Of a stretch of 64,000 nucleotides of DNA, positions 1-10,345 are shown in pieces; positions within the stretch are counted from its first letter, which is position 1; the number at the start of each line of letters is the position of its first letter. This stretch comes from Proteles cristata cristata (Eukaryota > Chordata > Mammalia > Carnivora > Hyaenidae). The translations under genes were made by a program, and so were the position numbers. The notes beneath the pieces were generated by a model that made no database searches, was not told the DNA's origin, and saw nothing but the letters and a program-made list of their open reading frames with translations. The DNA lies in contig JAESUZ010003492.1 in assembly GCA_017311185.1 (NCBI GenBank), forward strand, positions 558,001-622,000. The letters are read 5' to 3'.

Positions 1-266
1 AATGTAAACATACAAGAAGCCCAATGCACTTAAAGTAGGAAAATCTCAAAGAGATCCACTACTAAACATGTCTTATTCAAGCTGTCAAAAATAGATGAAA
101 AGAGAGAGTCTTGAAAAAGCCACAGAAGAAAGTGACTCCTTATGTACAAGGGATCTTCACTTAGTGAGATTAGTAGTTGATATCACTTCAGAAATCAGAG
201 GATAGAAAGCAGTGGGATGCCATATTCAAAGAAAAAAAAAAAAAAAGGTTGTCAGTAAAGAATTCT
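1..266 (+). mobile_element. Old L1 (L1M-type) fragment, ORF1/ORF2 junction region
   Basis: The sequence matches the well-known old-L1 stretch in which an 'agcccaatgcact' motif is followed by 'caaagagatccac', 'acaagggatc' and 'gcagtgggatgcca'. It continues through an expanded A-run (about 227-246) to 'agaattct', where a SINE interrupts it. It is too decayed to encode protein: the 85-codon frame at 177-434 crosses the L1/SINE boundary and is accidental. The left edge is cut by the window start. Subfamily not assigned. Confidence 0.7.
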
Positions 267-430
267 GGGGGTGCCTGGGTGGCTCCGTTGGTTAAGCCTC
301 CAACTTCAGCTCAGGTTATCATCTCACTGCTCTTGAGTTCAAGCCCCACAATAAGTGCTGTGCTGACAGCTCACAGCCTGTTTTGTATTCTGGGTGTCCC
401 TCTTTCTCTGTCTCTGTCTCTGTCTGTAAA
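267..430 (+). mobile_element. CanSINE (tRNA-Lys SINE), older copy
   Basis: The head reads gggggtgcctgggtggctcc with an A-box-like 'ggttaagcc' and a B-box-like 'gttcaagccc'. A (TCTG)n pyrimidine tract follows and the copy ends without a clear A-tail. It has many substitutions and no obvious target duplication, so it is an older insertion, placed inside the old L1. Confidence 0.85.
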
Positions 431-1140
431 CTAGTCCTCGACAGAAACTGCATGGAGGAGGGAATTGGGCAGGAAGGTTTATGGGTGTGGGATTTTGTTT
501 TCTGATGGACAATTATGTTACCAAAAGAGAAACAACCTTGATTGGATTGCTTTTTAAATATATATTTATATGCCTTTTAAATACTTGATGTTGGCATTCG
601 AATCCAAATAACAGTGATTGTCAAAATGCTTTTGTTAGACCTTCAATGAATAGGCGTTTGTACTTGTCATTTGGGCATATATTGCCTTGATTATATTATT
701 TTGTTCCTGCATTTTCATCTTAAATTTTAAGTTAAAATTCATACTGTACTGTGGCAAATTTTATAAGTAAGTTTCTGTGAGTCTTTGCTCTGAGATACAA
801 TAACTCTATTAAGCTGAAAGAAACCCTTTGAACCAAAGTAAACAGCCATTTTGTTAGTTAATATAACTTTAATTCTTAAAGCACTCTTAATTAAATATAA
901 GTAGGAACTTTTTTTTGTTTTTTTATGTCCAAAAGTGTAATCAACAATTATTATAAAATTATAGAGACAACATATTGATATGCAGCACTTAAAATCAATT
1001 GAATTCTAAATTTATTGCCATAATTATATCAAAGAGGTTTTCAAAGCATTACCCATTTGAAGTTCATTTCTTTTTTACTGCTATCTTTAAACAAGTTTAA
1101 TAAATACATAAAATTAATTATTTATGCTAAATAGCAGCAG
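431..1140. other. AT-rich sequence, nothing recognised
   Basis: About 700 bp of AT-rich DNA with short A and T runs. I see no gene, known repeat family or structured RNA. Confidence 0.5.
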
Positions 1141-1300
1141 TAAGTTTTAAATGCTGTTTTACTTTTATTTATTTATTTTACATTTATGGATCCATATGAT
1201 TCATTTCACAGTGCTTCCCATAAATTTTAAATGCTGTTTTACTTTTATTTATTTATTTTACATTTAAGGATCCATATGACTAATTTCACAGTCCTTTCCA
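1141..1300. repeat. 80-bp tandem duplication, two copies
   Basis: 1141-1220 and 1221-1300 align end to end without gaps and differ at about six positions. Each copy carries 'aaatgctgttttac', a (TTTA)n stretch and 'ggatccatatga', so the unit has a BamHI-type and an NdeI-type hexamer. The divergence suggests an old duplication. No coding content. Confidence 0.92.
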
Positions 1301-2480
1301 CAGTCCCTTTGCTTTGCAGAATAAAGCAGGCGTCACTGATATTAGAAAGAGTACTTATGAGAGAAAGACTTTGTCCTAAGCAGCTTTTGTTATAAACATT
1401 TAAAGAATGGTACATGGAACATAAAAATAATAACATAAGTTATTATAAGAGTTACATAAAATATAATTTAATATGCAGCTTTGGCTGAATGTCCTTCAAG
1501 AGATCCTGGTTACTAAGTAATCCATAAATTACAAACAACAATTTATTTCTAAAGTTCTTAAGTATATGAACCTGTTTATGAACAACCACTTTAGTCCAGA
1601 GAAAAATATAGTTTTCACTGGCCTTTTCATATTCCGCTCAGACTCTTCCCAACTATTAACTTGACCCCATAACTTACGTACCATTAGCACTACGTGAACA
1701 TATTGTTAATGTGAATCCATGACAGGGATGTGAAAGTAATACAAAATGTAGTTTCAACGAAGTTATTAAAGTTCACAATATAACACTGTTTTATTTACCT
1801 ATTTTTTTTTTCCAGAGTAGATAAATCTTTTCTTTGCAGCCTATTACTTGTTGCCCACAGGCCACTGCCAGTAAATGTAGCTGCCATTATCCAAAACTTA
1901 TCCTATACCAGAAACAGTTTGGGCCTGAAGTTTTCATACAGTACAAAACATCCATTCTGTAATGCTTACGACTGAATTTTAGTACAGTTTTTTCTAGATG
2001 TATCTAAGCACTTGTTATCATCTTTGTGTGTGTGTGTATAATAAAACAAGAAGCATGATAGATTCTTGATAATTAACTGATGTTACTTACCCAAAGCAAA
2101 ATGCCAAAGAGGAAAGTAAGTCAAACATCCACCCTCACCAGGCCCAGCTACTTATATACTTTGAGGCTTCACACGAAATGAACATTGTTCAAAAATCTGA
2201 CAAAAAATGTCAGAAAGGGTAACAACAATATAAAATATTCCTTTCTTTCATGATCTTTCTTGTTTTCAACTTACCACAATTTTTAAATTTGCTGTGTAAT
2301 TTAATTTGCTGCCCTAACTAAAGAAAAAATAAAGATAAGAAAATACAAAATAATTGTATATTATTAGCACACATTTTACCATTTACGATTTTATTATGGA
2401 ATGCCATTTTTGAATGCAAATATCAGAGTATTTAGTTCATATATGGAATCACCTAAATTACACAGTTTAGATTTCTTAGT
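1301..2480. other. AT-rich unique sequence
   Basis: No gene or clear repeat. Only a short TG run (about 2024-2038) stands out. A minus-strand 63-codon frame at 1245-1436 overlaps the 80-bp duplication and has no recognisable features. Confidence 0.45.
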
Positions 2481-3035
2481 TCATTTATTAATGGCATCTC
2501 AACCTGGCTAGATGAGAGAAGCATAAGCTTGATTCAGAAGGTTGAAAGTGGAGAAGACTCTGTGGGCACAGGGCAGGCTGAAGGAGGGTTCCCTTGAGCA
2601 CAGGAACATTTGTGGTGTGAATGCAGACTCACACAGGGGCCTCGGAGCCCTCTTCACAGACACTCTCATAGGACAAACTTGGACCTGAAGGGTGACCCAG
2701 TATGTTCCAGCGGGGGGCACAGAATCCAAACATCTTTTTTCTTACTGGCCCTCTGTTCCCACTCCACTGTGGTTGGGAAGCCTCATGGATACTGCAGCCA
2801 CCTGACCCAGATCCTCCCCACACCAATGAGGATAGAAGTAAGCAGAGGTTTCTTGGTGGGTGTAGGAGCAGAGATGGGGAAGACAGACAGGGATATTTAG
2901 CCAAAGAGAGAGAGAGAGGCGGACAACCCATCCAGGAAGATGAAGAGGTAACAAGAGGTATGACCATGGTTGAATTGAAGCTTCAAGACCCTGGAACATG
3001 CCCCATTGTCTCAAGGCACGACATTTAGGAAACAC
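2481..3035. other. GC-richer island, unidentified, with overlapping open frames
   Basis: This segment is visibly richer in G and C than its flanks. It carries four overlapping frames of roughly 96-112 codons: plus 2610-2900 and 2702-3028, minus 2629-2967 and 2742-3035. Several frames being open on both strands at once is what GC-rich, stop-poor DNA gives by chance, and no family is recognised in any of them. It could be a decayed LTR, an old processed-gene fragment or a regulatory element. No TG...CA ends or A-tail could be fixed. Confidence 0.35.
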
Positions 3036-3785
3036 AAAGTCAAGATAAAATTAATAATTTTAAGCCAAAGCATTAAACCCCAACTATGCAATCCTTCTAG
3101 TACTGTGTGACGATACTATTCACACACATACAAAACTAGACCTGACCTTGGCACGGTGAAATTAGGAGCATGTCAGAAGAAAACAACCATCGCTGCAGTT
3201 TGTTAAGGAGATGAATATTGAAAGAGGCAACAGACATGCCTAGAAGTAGATCTTGAAAGTGGTACAGTTTTAAAATTGTACAACATTGGAGGCAATGAAT
3301 GTGCTTTTTTGAGTGTGTGCATAGTGCCTGGCTATCGGACAATAAATATGAACACTAAACCAAAGAAAATAAAGTCCAAAATACCCTATACAAATTTTTC
3401 CATAGGAGAACATTAGAAGTCAAAATATGTATGTATAAAATTAGCAAATATCTAAAAAATCAGATAGTTTTTCATGAGAAAAATTACAAATGCTTTAAAT
3501 GATTTGTTGACAAGTTTGCATCATTAGTCCAAATAACATCACAGATTCATTTTCATTAAGCTCAAAAATATTGTATATTATATTTTTACAAAAAATATAT
3601 GTACATATACCATTTTCATATAATTTATATAATTTACATGATACTAAATGAAGCTCACCTGTGCTATGTAATATTCAGATAAAGAATAGATAAAACAGGC
3701 TTACAATCCTTAGAACGCATATACAAACATGTGTGTGTTGATGTGTATGTGATTCAAGAGTCATATACATTTTCATATCTGATAT
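3036..3785. other. AT-rich sequence, nothing recognised
   Basis: Contains short TA/TG-rich patches (about 3565-3650 and 3728-3752). No gene or clear repeat family. Confidence 0.45.
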
Positions 3786-3990
3786 ACCTTCCTATAAATA
3801 ATTAGCAATGTCCAGAAAAGTTTCATCCCTTACTCAGAGCTTTTAATAAATAAGTTACTTGTTCCACTTGTCAGAAGAAGTTTATATTCATAACTATTTC
3901 TTCCTCAGATAAGAAAAAAAATGAGTCTTAGGAGCTTAATTGAAGAGCCAGAATTGATTCTTAGAAATTCTGACTTTTAATCCAAGGAAA
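3786..3990 (-). repeat. Possible MIR relic
   Basis: The order of 'catcccttactcagagctttt', 'ttcttcctcagataagaaa', 'gagtcttaggagcttaattga' and 'agccagaattgattc' follows the reversed MIR layout of Pu-rich core, tRNA side and gene-like end. It is very diverged, so the assignment is tentative. Confidence 0.35.
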
Positions 3991-4794
3991 TTTATTATAT
4001 GACAATAACTATTCATCGTAGAAAATTAAATACAAACTCCAGCAACACTGGTGTTTTCATAAAAGATTACCTTCTAAAACAGAAACATCATTGGGAGAAA
4101 GTAATGTTCAACATTCACCTACCTAAAAGTGATTCCTACTAGCTGAGATGTAATGGTCTTGAGATTCTGGAGTCATTTTATGATTCTGTTTTCATTCTGT
4201 TAATATTTGAGCTTCTTCAGAAAATAGATGTTTCTGAAAAGAAACAAACACATTAGTGGACTATAACATCTTCATCTCATTTAATGTCTTTGAGTGGCAA
4301 TGAAAACAGAAGACAAGGGGATTTTATAAACTAAAGAGTCGGTTTTGGTGTGTAGATTACAAGATAATGCCTGCTTTTGGGAACATATCAAATATATACA
4401 GTATGGTGCCACTGTCTGTCCCAGATGACCTCTATCTGCCTGGTTAAATCATTAGTATTTCTGTAACTGCCAGAGTTAGTGTTTCTGGTACATGGCTGAC
4501 ATATTTGAAGGGACTCTAACCTCACAGAGTACTGCTTTGAAGTCTGGTTTTGTCAAGAAAACCAAACCACCACCAACAGAAAAGCCACTTTTCAAGCATT
4601 TGTTATCAAAAGCACATTAATTTAGCTACATGGCCATTTCATTCTCTGAAGTAAATTATTAGTGTGGTATATAAATGGATGGAGTGTAGGTATTGGCATA
4701 GAAAGACCCAATATCATTTACAAAATGCTGAGAATGTTGTAATTCCTTTTTTTCTCTTAAAATATAATTTTGATGCAGATGTGTTTAAAAACTC
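3991..4794. other. Unique sequence, nothing recognised
   Basis: Mixed-composition DNA without a long open frame or recognisable repeat. Confidence 0.4.
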
Positions 4795-5054
4795 AGAAAA
4801 ATTAGGCCACATAGGGGCACCTGGGTGGCTTAGTCGGTTAAGCGTCTGACTTTCGCTTGGGTCATGATCTCGCGGTTCATGGGTTCGAGCCCCGCGTCAG
4901 GCTCTGCGCTGACTGCCAGCTCAGAGCCTGGAGCCTGCTTCAGTCTGTGACTCCCTCTCTCTCTGACCCTCCCCTGCTCACGTGCTCTCTCTCTCCTAAA
5001 AATAAATAAAACATTAAAAAAAATTTTTAAAAAAGAGAAAAATTAGGCCACATA
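4795..5054 (+). mobile_element. Young felid-type CanSINE with perfect 19-bp target duplication
   Basis: The SINE body is 4814-5035. The head is ggggcacctgggtggcttag, followed by an A box 'tagtcggttaagcg', a B box 'gggttcgagccccgcg', a CT tract and an AAATAAATAAAA tail. It is flanked by exact copies of agaaaaattaggccacata at 4795-4813 and 5036-5054. The intact duplication and clean promoter boxes mark a recent pol III-driven, L1-mobilised insertion. Confidence 0.97.
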
Positions 5055-6583
5055 ATATATTGTCACTTGAATGGAGTTATTGGAAATATGATGTTATATT
5101 CCTTTGCATACTCTTTTTCTGTATATATTCAGAAATATTTTCAGATAACTAGGATTGTAGTAAATAAACGAATGTATTAAAACATCAGTTGTCAATAGAG
5201 GATGTTAAAAACTATAGAGAATACAATGAAATCAATGTATCTATGGGATTAAATGTGTCACTATTTGGGATAAATTTAGAGGTAGTTCTGTGGCTTGTCT
5301 GTTATCTTAAATTGCACAGAGAAAATACAAGGGGTGCATATGAGTATTCAGAACTATTGATGATTAACCGGGTGTGAATTTTCCACTTTATAGTATAATT
5401 TATATTATTATTATTTTTTCTTTCTTTCCTTTTTTTAAATTTATAAAGAGGCCTTTCACTGATGTATTTCATTTTCTAATTTTCCATAGAAATTATGTGT
5501 TTGCATGTTTTCTAATAAAAACGATATACCTGCATACTCCTGTTATCCAGAGAACATGCAGATTATCACACACCTTTATTAGTTCATAGGTATCGTGAAT
5601 CATATTTATGTTAGTTTCTTTATAGATACACATTCTTCCAGACTCCAGATCAGGAATCAGTAACTCTCACTGGTCTCAGGTCTTGCCTAGGTGTTGTTTT
5701 CCACAGTATGTGAATTTGACTTCCCGTTTGGTTGTGGTTCTGTTAATCCCGTTTCCAATCTTCGTGGAAGCAAGAGCCAAAAAGCATCGTGGGTTGTAGC
5801 CAGAATCTACTACGGTCAAATTACGATTTAAATGAAGACGTTTTTTCAATGTTCCAGCCAAATGAGAATTTAGATGAGGATATGCAACAATGTCATTTAG
5901 AAAAAATGTGGATTTGCCTCAAGTCGTCAGAACAAAAAGCCATGCCACAGAGAAAACCAGTACCATAATCTTTGGTGTTGGAGAGGAGTTAAGTGAAAAT
6001 AACACATGCTTATACGTACAGCAGGTGGTAGTAATGCACACTGCTGAACATAACTCACACAGACAAACTCTTACATTTTGACATTCAGTGAAATAGTATC
6101 TGAGCTCTACCTTCTAATGTAGGTCATTACTTAAGTGGGAATGAAGGTACTGTTATAAAAATCATACCTCCAAGCAATCTGTATACAGCTACGTGACAAG
6201 GAATTCATTGCTAATACAGCAGATGTGAATAATAACGGCGTGTTTGTGGAGAAAGGAACACTGAGCTCATGGACTCTGCTATCAACAGATCCAGTCTCAT
6301 CAAACGTCTACCCATGTCTGTGTTTGGAATCCAAATATTCTCTAGCATGTAATAAATATCAAGACTCCTTTAGGGTGGAAAAAGTGTTATTGCTTTATTT
6401 ATTTATTTATTTTTTTAAGAACAAGTGGTGATCTGTATTCACATTGTTCCAGGATTTCCATTATAGTAGGTTAGAAGAGCCACACAAGTAACCTCAATGA
6501 TTGGAGCAAACGCTCAATGATTGATGGTTTTGTGATTGAAGAAAGCCTGCCTGTGCCTGAAAGGGATCAGCTGAAGAGTGAAA
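5055..6583. other. Unique sequence, moderate CpG content near 5700-6080
   Basis: No gene is recognised. From about 5640 to 6250 the DNA is less AT-rich than its surroundings and carries scattered CpGs, with short opposed frames (minus 5676-5861, plus 5890-6081). This could be conserved non-coding sequence or an old unrecognised repeat. A (TTTA)n patch lies near 6394-6415. Confidence 0.35.
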
Positions 6584-6826
6584 CCTGGACTCCTTTTCTT
6601 TTTTTTTTTTTCCTAAATGTTTATTTTGAGAAAGAGAATGAGTGAGAGAGACAGAGAAAGGGGCAGAGAGAGGGACAGAGAGGGAAAGAGAATCCCAAGC
6701 AGGCTCCATGTTGTCAGTGTAGAGCCTGACACTGGGCTTGATCTCACAAACTGTGAAATCATGACCTGAGCTGAAATCATGAGTCAGGTGCTTAACTGAA
6801 CGAGCCACCTAGGTGTCCCTGGACTC
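6584..6826 (-). mobile_element. CanSINE, older copy
   Basis: The body is 6593-6817 in reverse orientation: T-rich tail, GA-rich complement of the CT tract, then a 'gagccacctaggtgtccc' head. A cctggactc duplication flanks it at 6584-6592 and 6818-6826. The internal sequence is substituted, so this is not among the youngest copies. Confidence 0.92.
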
Positions 6827-7265
6827 AGTTGAAACCTTCTAAAGTTTAAATGTCAAATGTTGACAGCTTACTAAAACTCTTAAAACACTGCATATATCTA
6901 ACAGTAGCTGCCTCTTAATTACAAGTTGATAACTTTCATTAGAATTAGACAGAGTTAAACTGTGTATTTGATTACCAGAGTCACAATAGCAGCTAATTTT
7001 AGATACAAGGACTTATATCAGTTTTCCATAATTCAACACTTGGCTTTTCTTGCTTTATGACTTTAGAAGCTTCCTATATTGTGTCATCACTACAGCCTCT
7101 GTTTTCCAGCCTTCTATCTACCATATTCTTATCCTTGCCCTGTAGCAGAGAGAGGTGGTCTTCATGGAAATCATCCTGAGCTAGATGGATTTAATTCCTG
7201 GTTGTGTGCCCCCGACACTGCCAAAGACTGATTTCTCTGACTCTCTTGGAGATTCTGTAAGCTTT
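6827..7265. other. Unique sequence, nothing recognised
   Basis: No gene or clear repeat. Confidence 0.4.
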
Positions 7266-7355
7266 ATCTATCTATGTATCTATGTATCTATGTATCTATG
7301 TATCTATCATCTATCATCTATCTATCTATCTATATCTATCATCTATCATCTATCC
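7266..7355. repeat. (TCTA)n / (TGTATCTA)n microsatellite
   Basis: An imperfect tetranucleotide array mixing TCTA units, TGTATCTA octamers and ATC-interrupted blocks. It abuts the A/T-rich tail side of the next SINE, a common origin for such arrays. Confidence 0.95.
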
Positions 7356-7540
7356 ATTTAAATGTTTATTTTTGAGACAGAGTGAGTGAGCAGGGGAGGT
7401 ACAGAGAGAGGAGGTCAAAGGATCCAAAACAGGCTCTGTGCTCACAGCAGAGCTTGACGTGGGGCTCGAATCCATGAACTGTGAGATCATGACCTGTGCT
7501 GATATCAGATGCTTAACTGATTGAGCCACCCAGGGTGTCC
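7356..7540 (-). mobile_element. CanSINE, older copy
   Basis: A reverse-orientation copy: 'tttaaatgtttatttttgag' tail side, purine-rich CT complement, 'gggctcgaatccatgaactg' B-box region and a 'gagccacccagggtgtcc' head end. The sequence is moderately diverged. The left end merges into the TCTA array and no target duplication was resolved. Confidence 0.88.
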
Positions 7541-8337
7541 TCTGGAATAGACTCTGAAGCATTCCTTTCCCTCACCCTTGAAATAATAGCTTAATATACA
7601 TTATTCCATAACTAAGACTCATGAGGTTGAAAACTTTTCCAAAGCAGGTGTGTGTGTGTATGTATGGATATATGCATATATATGCAACTACTCTAGTCTT
7701 TGCTTATTTTCATACCAATAAGAAATTAATCTTCTAAGCAGTGCTTTTATATGCCACACATTAAAAATGCTCAAGGAATAGTAGAAATTGTGGGAACAAC
7801 ACACTGATAGGTAACAAAAATATAGTCTTTGTAAGTCATGTCCATATATACTTACAAAATATTATAATAAAGTAACGTGTAAGCGACATTTTTCAATTCC
7901 TTTCCTAGTCAATTGACAAAGTTATGTAATGAAAAGTCAATGTCCCTCTAAAAAAGGAATAATTCTGAAACTTGATGCTATCCACTTTGGAAATTCTGAT
8001 TTTTAGATTTTTTTTTATCCATTATAAGAAAAGCTTCACTTGGTGACTATATTGCATAGACCTCAGCTTATAATGCAATAATAACATCCCCAGATATAAA
8101 TTCACTGAATATTGTGCAGAAAAAGGGTCTAATTTTTTTCAAATGTAAGAAATTTCATTTGTACTTCCTCTACATTTATTTGGTTATTAAGTTACTCTAA
8201 AGTATAGGGAATCCAAATATATATTTAGTGAATATATGTCGAACATATAAACTTTGCAGGCACTATGGCTGGGCTGAGCACACAAAATTATACAGAATCT
8301 ACTGTGTTCTGTGTTCTTTCAAGGAATGAGCAAGTAA
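7541..8337. other. AT-rich sequence, nothing recognised
   Basis: Unique-looking AT-rich DNA with a short TG/TA patch near 7648-7683. No gene seen. Confidence 0.4.
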
Positions 8338-8472
8338 TTGAGGGAACCTTTCAACAATGTTGACAAGAATGTAAATTGGTGCATCTACTGTGGAAAATAG
8401 TATGGGAGTTCCTAAAAATATTAAACATAGAAAATCCATAGGATATAATAATTCCACTACTGAATATAGAAA

Positions 8473-8562
8473 ACTAAAGCACTAATTTAACAAGATATAT
8501 GTACCTCCATGTTTATTACTAAAGCACTAATTTAACAAGATATATGTACCTCCATGTTTATT
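8473..8562. repeat. Perfect 45-bp tandem duplication inside the L1
   Basis: 8473-8517 and 8518-8562 are identical (unit begins actaaagcactaatttaac and ends cctccatgtttatt). The surrounding L1 is diverged, so a perfect match implies the duplication is much younger than the L1 or has been homogenised. Confidence 0.97.
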
Positions 8563-8639
8563 GCAGCATTATTTATAATAGGCAACATATAGAAGCAGCC
8601 CAAGTAAACATTGATAGATAAATAAAGAAGATATATATC

Positions 8640-8690
8640 TTAGTATATATATATATTATATATATGCAATACATATACACACAATACAAT
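8640..8690. repeat. (TA)n expansion in L1
   Basis: A TA-rich tract at the place where L1 normally has a short 'gtatatatata' just before the 'ggaatattactca' motif. It is an expansion of a pre-existing L1 motif. Confidence 0.8.
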
Positions 8691-9141
8691 ATTACTCAAC
8701 CATAAGAATGATATCTTGCCATTTGAGACAACATGAATGATCCTAGAGGGTATTATGTTAAGGAAAAATTCAGACAAAAAAGATGATTGAAGTTCAACTT
8801 CAAAAGAAGTTCATTCCATACAATTTCATTCCTATGTGGAATCTAAAACAAAATGAAATAAATAAACAACAAAGCAGAATCAGACCTATAGATAAAAACT
8901 GATGGAGTAGCCAGAAGGGAGATAGATAGAGATGTGTCAAATGCATGAAGGGGAATGGAGGCTACAGGCTTCCAGTTACAGAAAAAATAAGTCACAGGAA
9001 TAAAAATCACAGCATGAGGAATATAGACAATGGTGTTGTAATAGCATTGCATGGTGACAGATGGTAGTAACACTTGTGAATAAAGCATAAGGCACTATGC
9101 TATGCACCTGAAACTAATGTAACATTGTGTCAATCATACTC

Positions 9142-9166
9142 AAAGAAAGAAAGAAGAAAGAAGAAA

Positions 9167-9235
<69 letters not shown>

Positions 9236-9343
9236 AAGAAAGAGAGAGGAGAGAGAGAGACAGAGAGAAGAGAAAGAAAGAAAGGAAGGAAGGAAGGAAG
9301 GAAGGAAGGAAGGAAGGAAGGAAGGAAGGAAGAGAGAGGGAGA
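9142..9343. repeat. Long polypurine tract: (AAAG)n, (AG)n, (AAGG)n
   Basis: 9142-9260 is entirely purine. There is a single C at 9261, and 9262-9343 is again entirely purine. Sub-blocks run from AAAG/AAG repeats through AG repeats to GGAA repeats. It starts at the tail of the L1, so it probably grew from the poly(A). Such tracts can form triplex DNA. The Lys/Arg/Glu-rich plus frames and Ser/Leu/Phe-rich minus frames across it are low-complexity artefacts. Confidence 0.97.
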
Positions 9344-9374
9344 TGAAGAAATAGAAATTGAGTGAGAGCAAGAA

Positions 9375-9425
9375 AGAGTGAAAAAGGGAGAGAGAGAGTT
9401 TGTGTGTGTGTCTGTGTTTGTCTGA
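9375..9425. repeat. GA and TG simple-repeat patch
   Basis: A short 'gggagagagagag' run followed by 'tttgtgtgtgtgtctgtgtt', continuing the low-complexity zone after the polypurine tract. Confidence 0.8.
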
Positions 9426-9596
9426 TGTCTACCCTTAGGTAAATGCTTGAGGAGCAAATTAGAGTGCGTTAGGAAAACGGGATTAGAAAATGGAATAAAA
9501 TTTACTTTTTAAAGTTTTTAATTACAGCAAAACCTCAGATTGCAAAAACACTTGCGAATGGCTTGTTCTGCAAGTGTTCTGCCAGACAGGAGAGCA

Positions 9597-9832
9597 TTTA
9601 TAATAGGGGCGCCTGGGTGGTTTAGTAGGTTAAGCGTCCGACTTTCGCTTAGGTCATGATCTCGCGGTTCGTGGGTTCGAGCCCCGCGTCGGGCTCTGTG
9701 CTGACTGCCAGCCCAGAGCCTGGAGCCTGTTTCAGAGTCTGTGACTCCCTCTCTCTCTGACCCTCCCCTGCTCACGCTGTCTCTCTCTCTCTCTTCTAGA
9801 AATAAATAAAAACATTAAAAATTTTTATAATA
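9597..9832 (+). mobile_element. Young felid-type CanSINE inside the DNA transposon
   Basis: Body 9606-9823, with a ggggcgcctgggtggtttag head, a B box 'gggttcgagccccgcg', a CT tract and a 'tctagaaataaataaaaa' tail. Flanking 9-bp duplications tttataata lie at 9597-9605 and 9824-9832. It interrupts the left arm of the transposon and is therefore younger than it. Confidence 0.96.
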
Positions 9833-9947
9833 AAATTAACCTGATAAAGGGCTGAGGTCTTGCAATACGAATAGTACAGGACACTGAAATCACATGATCA
9901 CAACTGAACCAATGGTTCTCTCTCTCCCTCTCTCTCTCTCTCTGCAG

Positions 9948-10345
9948 GTTTGTGGGTGATTGTCTCCCATGCTCAGATGCTTGGTCTCAGGCAACAGTCG
10001 TTGACACAAATCAATGAGTTTTCAGAATGTTGGAAAATGCCCAAAACTGGCACTAGTGTATTTTTTTGTCACTTCAATGCACCTATGGACAGCCCTTTGC
10101 TTTTCCAGACAGGAGGAAGCTTAGGAATGCTTGCCTTATTGCCAGTTACATTAACCTCAGTCGATGACAAGAGTTTATTAATACTGTGCTGTAGTCAGCA
10201 TCCCTGTGAGCATATACAATGGCCCCCATTCAGGGAAAGAGTTCATGGAGACAATAGACAGCTTCAGATAGTGATAGTGAAATTGTCCTATACAATAACC
10301 CTCCTCTCTCGGTCTCCCTCCTGTCAGCCACGAAAGTTTTCAAAG
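9948..10345 (+). other. Open, splice-site-flanked segment within the transposon (exon-like, unproven)
   Basis: A long CT-rich tract ends in 'ctgcag' at 9942-9947, resembling a strong 3' splice site. At 10341-10351 the sequence reads caaag|gtaagt, resembling a strong 5' splice site. The 398 bases between are open in one frame (open from about 9950 to 10360). The translation shows no transposase, zinc finger or other domain I recognise, and begins at TTG rather than ATG. This is a structural observation, and no expression evidence is available. Confidence 0.3.

Larger units (their letters stand above)
8338..9141 (+). mobile_element. L1 3' end (ORF2 terminus and 3' UTR), truncated
   Basis: Contains the characteristic carnivore L1 3' series: 'aatgtaaattggtgca', 'attgcagcattatttataat', 'caatattactcaacc', 'ttgccatttgagacaaca' and 'cctatgtggaatctaaaac'. 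It is 5' truncated and its frames are broken, so it encodes no functional reverse transcriptase. The copy contains a 45-bp internal duplication and an expanded TA tract, and its A-rich tail grades into the polypurine array that follows. Confidence 0.88.

Noticed and set aside
2629..2967. 112-codon minus-strand frame as a gene
   Set aside because: Frames are open on both strands because the DNA is GC-richer. There is no domain, and no splice or promoter evidence.
9114..9457. Several long frames rich in Lys/Arg/Glu (plus) or Ser/Leu/Phe (minus)
   Set aside because: They are translations of the polypurine/polypyrimidine microsatellite and carry no information.
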